Of a stretch of 12,909 nucleotides of DNA, positions 12,903-12,909 are shown piece by piece. The notes beneath the pieces were generated by a model. It was not told the origin of the DNA and did no database searches. It was given only the letters and a program-made list of their open reading frames with translations. Both the position numbers and the translations under genes were made by a program. Within the stretch, counting starts at the first letter, position 1, and each line of letters starts with the position of its first letter. Source of the stretch: Clostridiales bacterium UBA7044 (lineage in GTDB: Bacteria; Bacillota; Clostridia; Oscillospirales; Oscillospiraceae); contig DLAP01000036.1 of NCBI GenBank assembly GCA_002493965.1, forward strand, positions 1 to 12,909. The letters run 5' to 3'.

Positions 12903-12909
12903 GAGTAGT

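Larger units (their letters stand above)
10678..12909. mobile_element. One end of an integrated element at tRNA-Ala (partial)
   Basis: A tyrosine recombinase gene starts about 150 bp from the 3' end of a tRNA and points away from it. Three small genes of accessory type follow on the opposite strand. This is the standard arrangement of a tRNA-integrated island, phage or conjugative element. The boundary could lie in the tRNA itself. No second copy of the tRNA 3' end is in the window, so the other boundary lies beyond 12909. No conjugation, capsid or replication gene is seen here to tell the element type. Confidence 0.6.

Noticed and set aside
10678..12909. Second copy of the tRNA-Ala 3' end marking the far attachment site
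   Set aside because: None was found by eye in the window; the far end of the element must lie outside it.

Overview
This window looks like chromosome of a moderately GC-rich, endospore-forming Clostridia, most likely a gut member of the Oscillospiraceae/Ruminococcaceae type. The grounds are the end of a SigG-like sporulation sigma factor followed by a YlmC/YmxH protein, strong Shine-Dalgarno sequences (AGGAGG, GGAGG), sigma-A type promoters, and a galactokinase of the variant I associate with clostridia. The family assignment is inference; no rRNA is present to fix it.

Layout. Positions 1-607 hold the sigG tail and ylmC. Positions 656-2561 form a translation unit: promoter, a folded leader, rpsB (ribosomal protein S2), tsf (elongation factor Ts) and a strong terminator. 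Positions 2565-3549 hold two tiny minus-strand membrane-protein genes, driven by a consensus promoter and divergent from an XRE-type regulator. Positions 3724-5837 are a two-gene operon, an ECF-like sigma factor translationally coupled to a 519-residue single-pass membrane protein with an Ig-like outer domain, probably its anti-sigma sensor. The terminators on either side share an 18-nt arm. Position 5907 starts a minus-strand rodA/ftsW-type SEDS glycosyltransferase gene. Upstream of it is a 480-bp gap with a minus-strand promoter and a long rod-like fold that may be a non-coding RNA. Positions 7581-8945 encode an NSS-family sodium symporter behind a perfect consensus promoter. Positions 9089-10300 encode a galactokinase on the minus strand.

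The last part is accessory DNA. A tRNA-Ala(GGC) at 10602-10677 is followed at once by a terminator and a tyrosine recombinase gene, the usual arrangement of an element integrated at a tRNA. Past the recombinase, three small minus-strand genes (a winged-helix-like protein and two unknowns) look like element accessory genes. The other end of the element is not in the window. Partial tRNA-like sequences lie on both sides of the tRNA: a 14/16 match to its 5' part upstream, and an anticodon-arm-like duplicate overlapping the recombinase leader. They suggest repeated integration or an attachment-site relic.

The observations most worth a second look are the rod-like RNA upstream of rodA, the tRNA-like repeats around the integration site, the sigma/Ig-sensor operon with paired terminators, the promoter-driven mini membrane-protein operon, and the rpsB leader fold. 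No CRISPR array, insertion sequence or rRNA was seen.
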